Of a stretch of DNA of 64,000 nt, positions 61,360 to 64,000 are shown one piece after another. A program made the translations under genes and the position numbers. This DNA is from Paralithodes platypus (lineage: Eukaryota > Arthropoda > Malacostraca > Decapoda > Lithodidae): contig CM064480.1 in the NCBI GenBank assembly GCA_032716605.1, positions 22,779,651 to 22,843,650 on the forward strand, in the 5' to 3' direction. The notes under the pieces are model-generated. The model saw nothing but the letters and a program-made list of their open reading frames with translations, had not been told where the DNA came from and ran no database searches. The stretch's first letter is position 1; each line of letters starts with the position of its first letter.

Positions 61360-64000
61360 TGTTATGCCCTGTTTTTCTACAGGTTTAACTTGGGTAATGT
61401 GAGTTCTGAATGACTGGGTATAGAAGGCTGCATGCACAATACAAGGTATGAGGAATAGAGAACACAAAATAAACACACGGTAACACGACACAAGTTCACG
61501 TTTATTGAAATAAAGAAATAAAGAGCATAGAAAGATAGTTATATTCGCACAAAACAAATGATAGAAGGGAACTGCTAGCATTAGCGGATCTGGATGGAGC
61601 CTAGTCTCCCACTTCCAACGTTCAGGTATTAATCTTCTGATCACAGGTTTAATTAGCAAGTTTTATTTTACTGGAAGACCTCAATATATTCGTATAATTC
61701 AATGTCACTGATTTGACCTCTTGCTGGCTGGTCGAGTGCCCAAGTAGCAGCTCACAGTTAGGATTAGACACGCGTATATTGTAGAACACGGAAATCTCTA
61801 GTAACCTCATGGGGGTACTGAACTAAGTTTGATATTCTTAAGGCAGAAATACGTAGAACACAAATCAGTGGGCGAACGTTAGATATCACTAGAGTTTTAA
61901 TATCTGAATAAGGTAATTACGAGAGTCAAGGTCGCCTGTTAATTAAAGAGCACTGATCGCTTAGTACGTCCCAAATGGAATGGTTAACTATGAATTACAC
62001 TGGGCAAGGTCTTAGCCACTTTATAGAAAGTTAATAAGTGAGTATCAAGCTAGTACTATAACACTTAGTACTAGCAACATGAATCTTGAATAGTATGGGT
62101 AGATCTGGTCCTGGTTATCTTGCTTCCGGTGATGTTGGGGGCTAACGACTGGTTCCTCGGCCGTCCAGATGGTCCAAAATGTAGGAAGTTCTCAAGTCGG
62201 ATCTCTTGACGATCGTTGCTGGCTACACACTTACATACCCACGAATTTGTGTGAAGGTTATAAGGTGCACGTTAGGACTTGTACATGGACAGATGCTTCT
62301 ATCAGTCTTCTCTGCCACGGAGTCTGCCGGATCTGGAATCTCTCAACTCCGGAACAACACAAGGGCAGAGCTAGAGGTAACTGCAGGGTAGTGACCACTG
62401 GTTGGTGTCTAGCTTTCAACTGATTTGACTGGGGGCGGGAGTTAGATTTATAGGCTCGGTTCTGGACCCTGTAGACAGTAGGGATCTCGAGTCTTATGGA
62501 CTTAATTGAGCTCTCAATAGATATGGGGACTAGGTAAGATGGTATTTACTGTTGTGGCACAGGGCTATAGGAAGCCTTTATATTTTCATATAACTGAGCC
62601 TTAGTAAGAGGTACTATTTTGGCTATACTGGACGTATTTAGGGGAGAGAGACTGGATCTACTTTGCGAGGAGGATGGGGACAGCTGTGATAGGAGCGTCT
62701 CTCTAGATTGTTCAATCTTCATTCTATGGTATAGCTGAGGTGCTAATTTAGTGATCAGAGCATGCAAGAAAGGTAAATGGTTTATTGTGAGTTAATAGAG
62801 GTTAGTAAAGGTGTTAGTCATTCATGGTTAGTTCATTGATAGGAAGAATTCCTGTGCTACCTGGCAATGACTCGAAAGTCAAAACAGGGGCCAGGTATAC
62901 CTCCGCGGGGGTGGGGGTCTCCCTCCTCGGGTGGGCAAAAAGGGGGAGCTGGGCGCCCTCTCTCTGTGATAGTCGTCCGGCGGCTGTGGCTAGGGGCTTG
63001 CCATATCACCAGTGTTTGCAATAACCCTCTGTGTATGAGACAGATGTGGGTGTCCTTAATACCAAAACCGAAGGTGCCTTAGCTAGCTGGTTTTACTCGG
63101 CTGGTTGTTAATTGTAGGGTTTGCTGGATGTGGTGGAGACTGGGTTGCTAACTCTGCCACATTTATCTGGAAGTATGGCAATAGAAGTTAGTTACTGGTG
63201 GGGCGGCTAGCCTCGCACCGACGACCATTGGGTGCAGGGTTGTGAATGTGTTGTAAGAGAATAGATGGCATGCAAGGGGCTAGTAAAGTTCTAATGTTGT
63301 TCTGGCCTACTAAGTGAAGGTAGGCTGGATAGGAGTATATATAAAAGGTTGGAGAGCGTTAGCAACGGACAATTCAAGGATCTTCAAGAGGTATGAGAGA
63401 GAGGCTAGGTCGGACAAGAGTCGAGAAGCGCAGGTGTCTTAATGAGAGGGGGGGAAGAGTTCAAGGGCTACAGGGAAATTTTGCCCCTAAGGTCCCTGGG
63501 CGTGGGGGTGGCATTAGGCTACAATTGATATGGAAGTTTGAAAAGGCAGTAGAATACGTTAGCCAAATGCTACCGGGGAATGCAACTATGGGGTGGTATA
63601 TGAGTCTGGAAAAGATAGAGTTATGTGATCAGTCCGAGGGTTATGGATACTATTAGTTGGCCCTGGGAACTGCGTTTTCTATTAAATATAAATACCAACA
63701 ACAGCGGCAGTTCGTAGGGGTACTTAGTTATTGTTTCGGGGTACTTATGACAGATACTGGTAACCAGGTTATCTTATACAATCTCTGGTTGGGGTAAGAG
63801 GTGTAAGACACAAAGTAAATTGGCGTGGTGTGGGCTGTGGATACGAAGGAGCCAAGGGGAAGACGTATGACAATTGTGGAAAGTAAATGGAAAAAGGTGA
63901 ACACAATGGCGGATAAAAATACTTAACCTAAGGATTGCATACATCGATGAACGATGACATTATAGTCGTCGTCCTAATAAGGTGATGAAACCTGGTTGAT
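61360..64000 (-). repeat. Gypsy-B 5' LTR (partial, runs off window)
   Basis: 2,641 bp aligning with 51071-53975 of the 3' LTR minus its SINE, with few differences. Minus-strand poly(A) signal at 61501-61506. Position 64000 corresponds to about 53975, so some 560 bp of LTR should lie outside the window. Confidence 0.9.

Larger units (their letters stand above)
51071..64000 (-). mobile_element. Gypsy-B LTR retrotransposon (5' LTR cut by window edge)
   Basis: Inserted in the Gypsy-C protease. On the minus strand: 5' LTR from beyond 64000 to 61360, primer-binding site, gag, protease, RT, RNase H, integrase with Pro-rich tail, ORF3, polypurine tract, and 3' LTR 54534-51071. Gene order and GPY/F-type integrase are those of Ty3/Gypsy elements. 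Single frameshifts in gag and between RT, RNase H and integrase make this copy probably inactive. The left target duplication would be ACGAC at 51066-51070. Confidence 0.92.

Noticed and set aside
1..64000. CRISPR arrays, operons or bacterial genes
   Set aside because: No regularly spaced direct repeats, no ribosome-binding pattern, and all coding content is eukaryotic retroelement.

Overview
This window is a piece of a large, repeat-choked animal genome. No host gene, rRNA, true tRNA gene or CRISPR array could be supported. Nearly every base belongs to nested transposable elements. DIRS1-like tyrosine-recombinase retrotransposons, Gypsy-type LTR elements with 3-4 kb LTRs, CR1-like and RTE-like LINEs, tRNA-derived SINEs and TTAA-flanked (piggyBac-type) MITEs occur together. 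This points to an invertebrate metazoan. A decapod crustacean is a reasonable guess, because DIRS1-like elements are known to be widespread in Decapoda, but nothing here proves it.

Layout. (1) 1-5670: a DIRS element on the minus strand, cut off by the window edge, inserted in a Gypsy LTR on the plus strand that ends at 5966. That LTR is itself inserted in a minus-strand Gypsy LTR starting at 6394. (2) 6395-7333: a LINE 3' fragment and unassigned sequence. (3) 7334-40788: Gypsy-A, plus strand, bounded by a GTATG duplication. It is swollen to 33 kb by insertions. Its 5' LTR holds a complete DIRS element (8051-16739), a degraded CR1-like LINE (17031-19765), a (CAA)n-tailed retroposon (20662-21187) and a 6.6 kb LARD-like LTR element (21304-27865), which itself holds a MITE and a LINE fragment. 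Its protease gene is split by an RTE-like LINE, its RT-integrase core is deleted, and its 3' LTR holds two SINEs and a MITE. (4) About 41.4-51.07 kb: Gypsy-C, plus strand. Its gag is split by three MITEs placed end to end, and its gag/protease junction by a CR1 LINE flanked by 283-bp direct repeats. (5) 51071-64000: Gypsy-B, minus strand, inserted in the Gypsy-C protease. It has the most complete coding set (gag, protease, RT, RNase H, integrase, ORF3), and its 5' LTR runs off the right edge.

How the parts work together. The Gypsy copies share a primer-binding site matching the 3' end of tRNA-Leu, a Gag with a C-x3-C-x2-H motif instead of the usual CCHC knuckle, and a post-integrase ORF3. ORF3 reads through the polypurine tract into the 3' LTR and is the least explained protein here. 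The DIRS copies carry the expected Gag, RT/RNase H and tyrosine recombinase genes, inverted termini and an internal complementary region. Several insertions can be dated relative to one another because the second LTR of the same element gives the empty site. Most coding regions carry frameshifts. The CR1 ORF2 (983 codons) and the Gypsy-A gag are intact, as are the DIRS recombinase and large Gag frames. All homology calls are from reading motifs, not from database searches.
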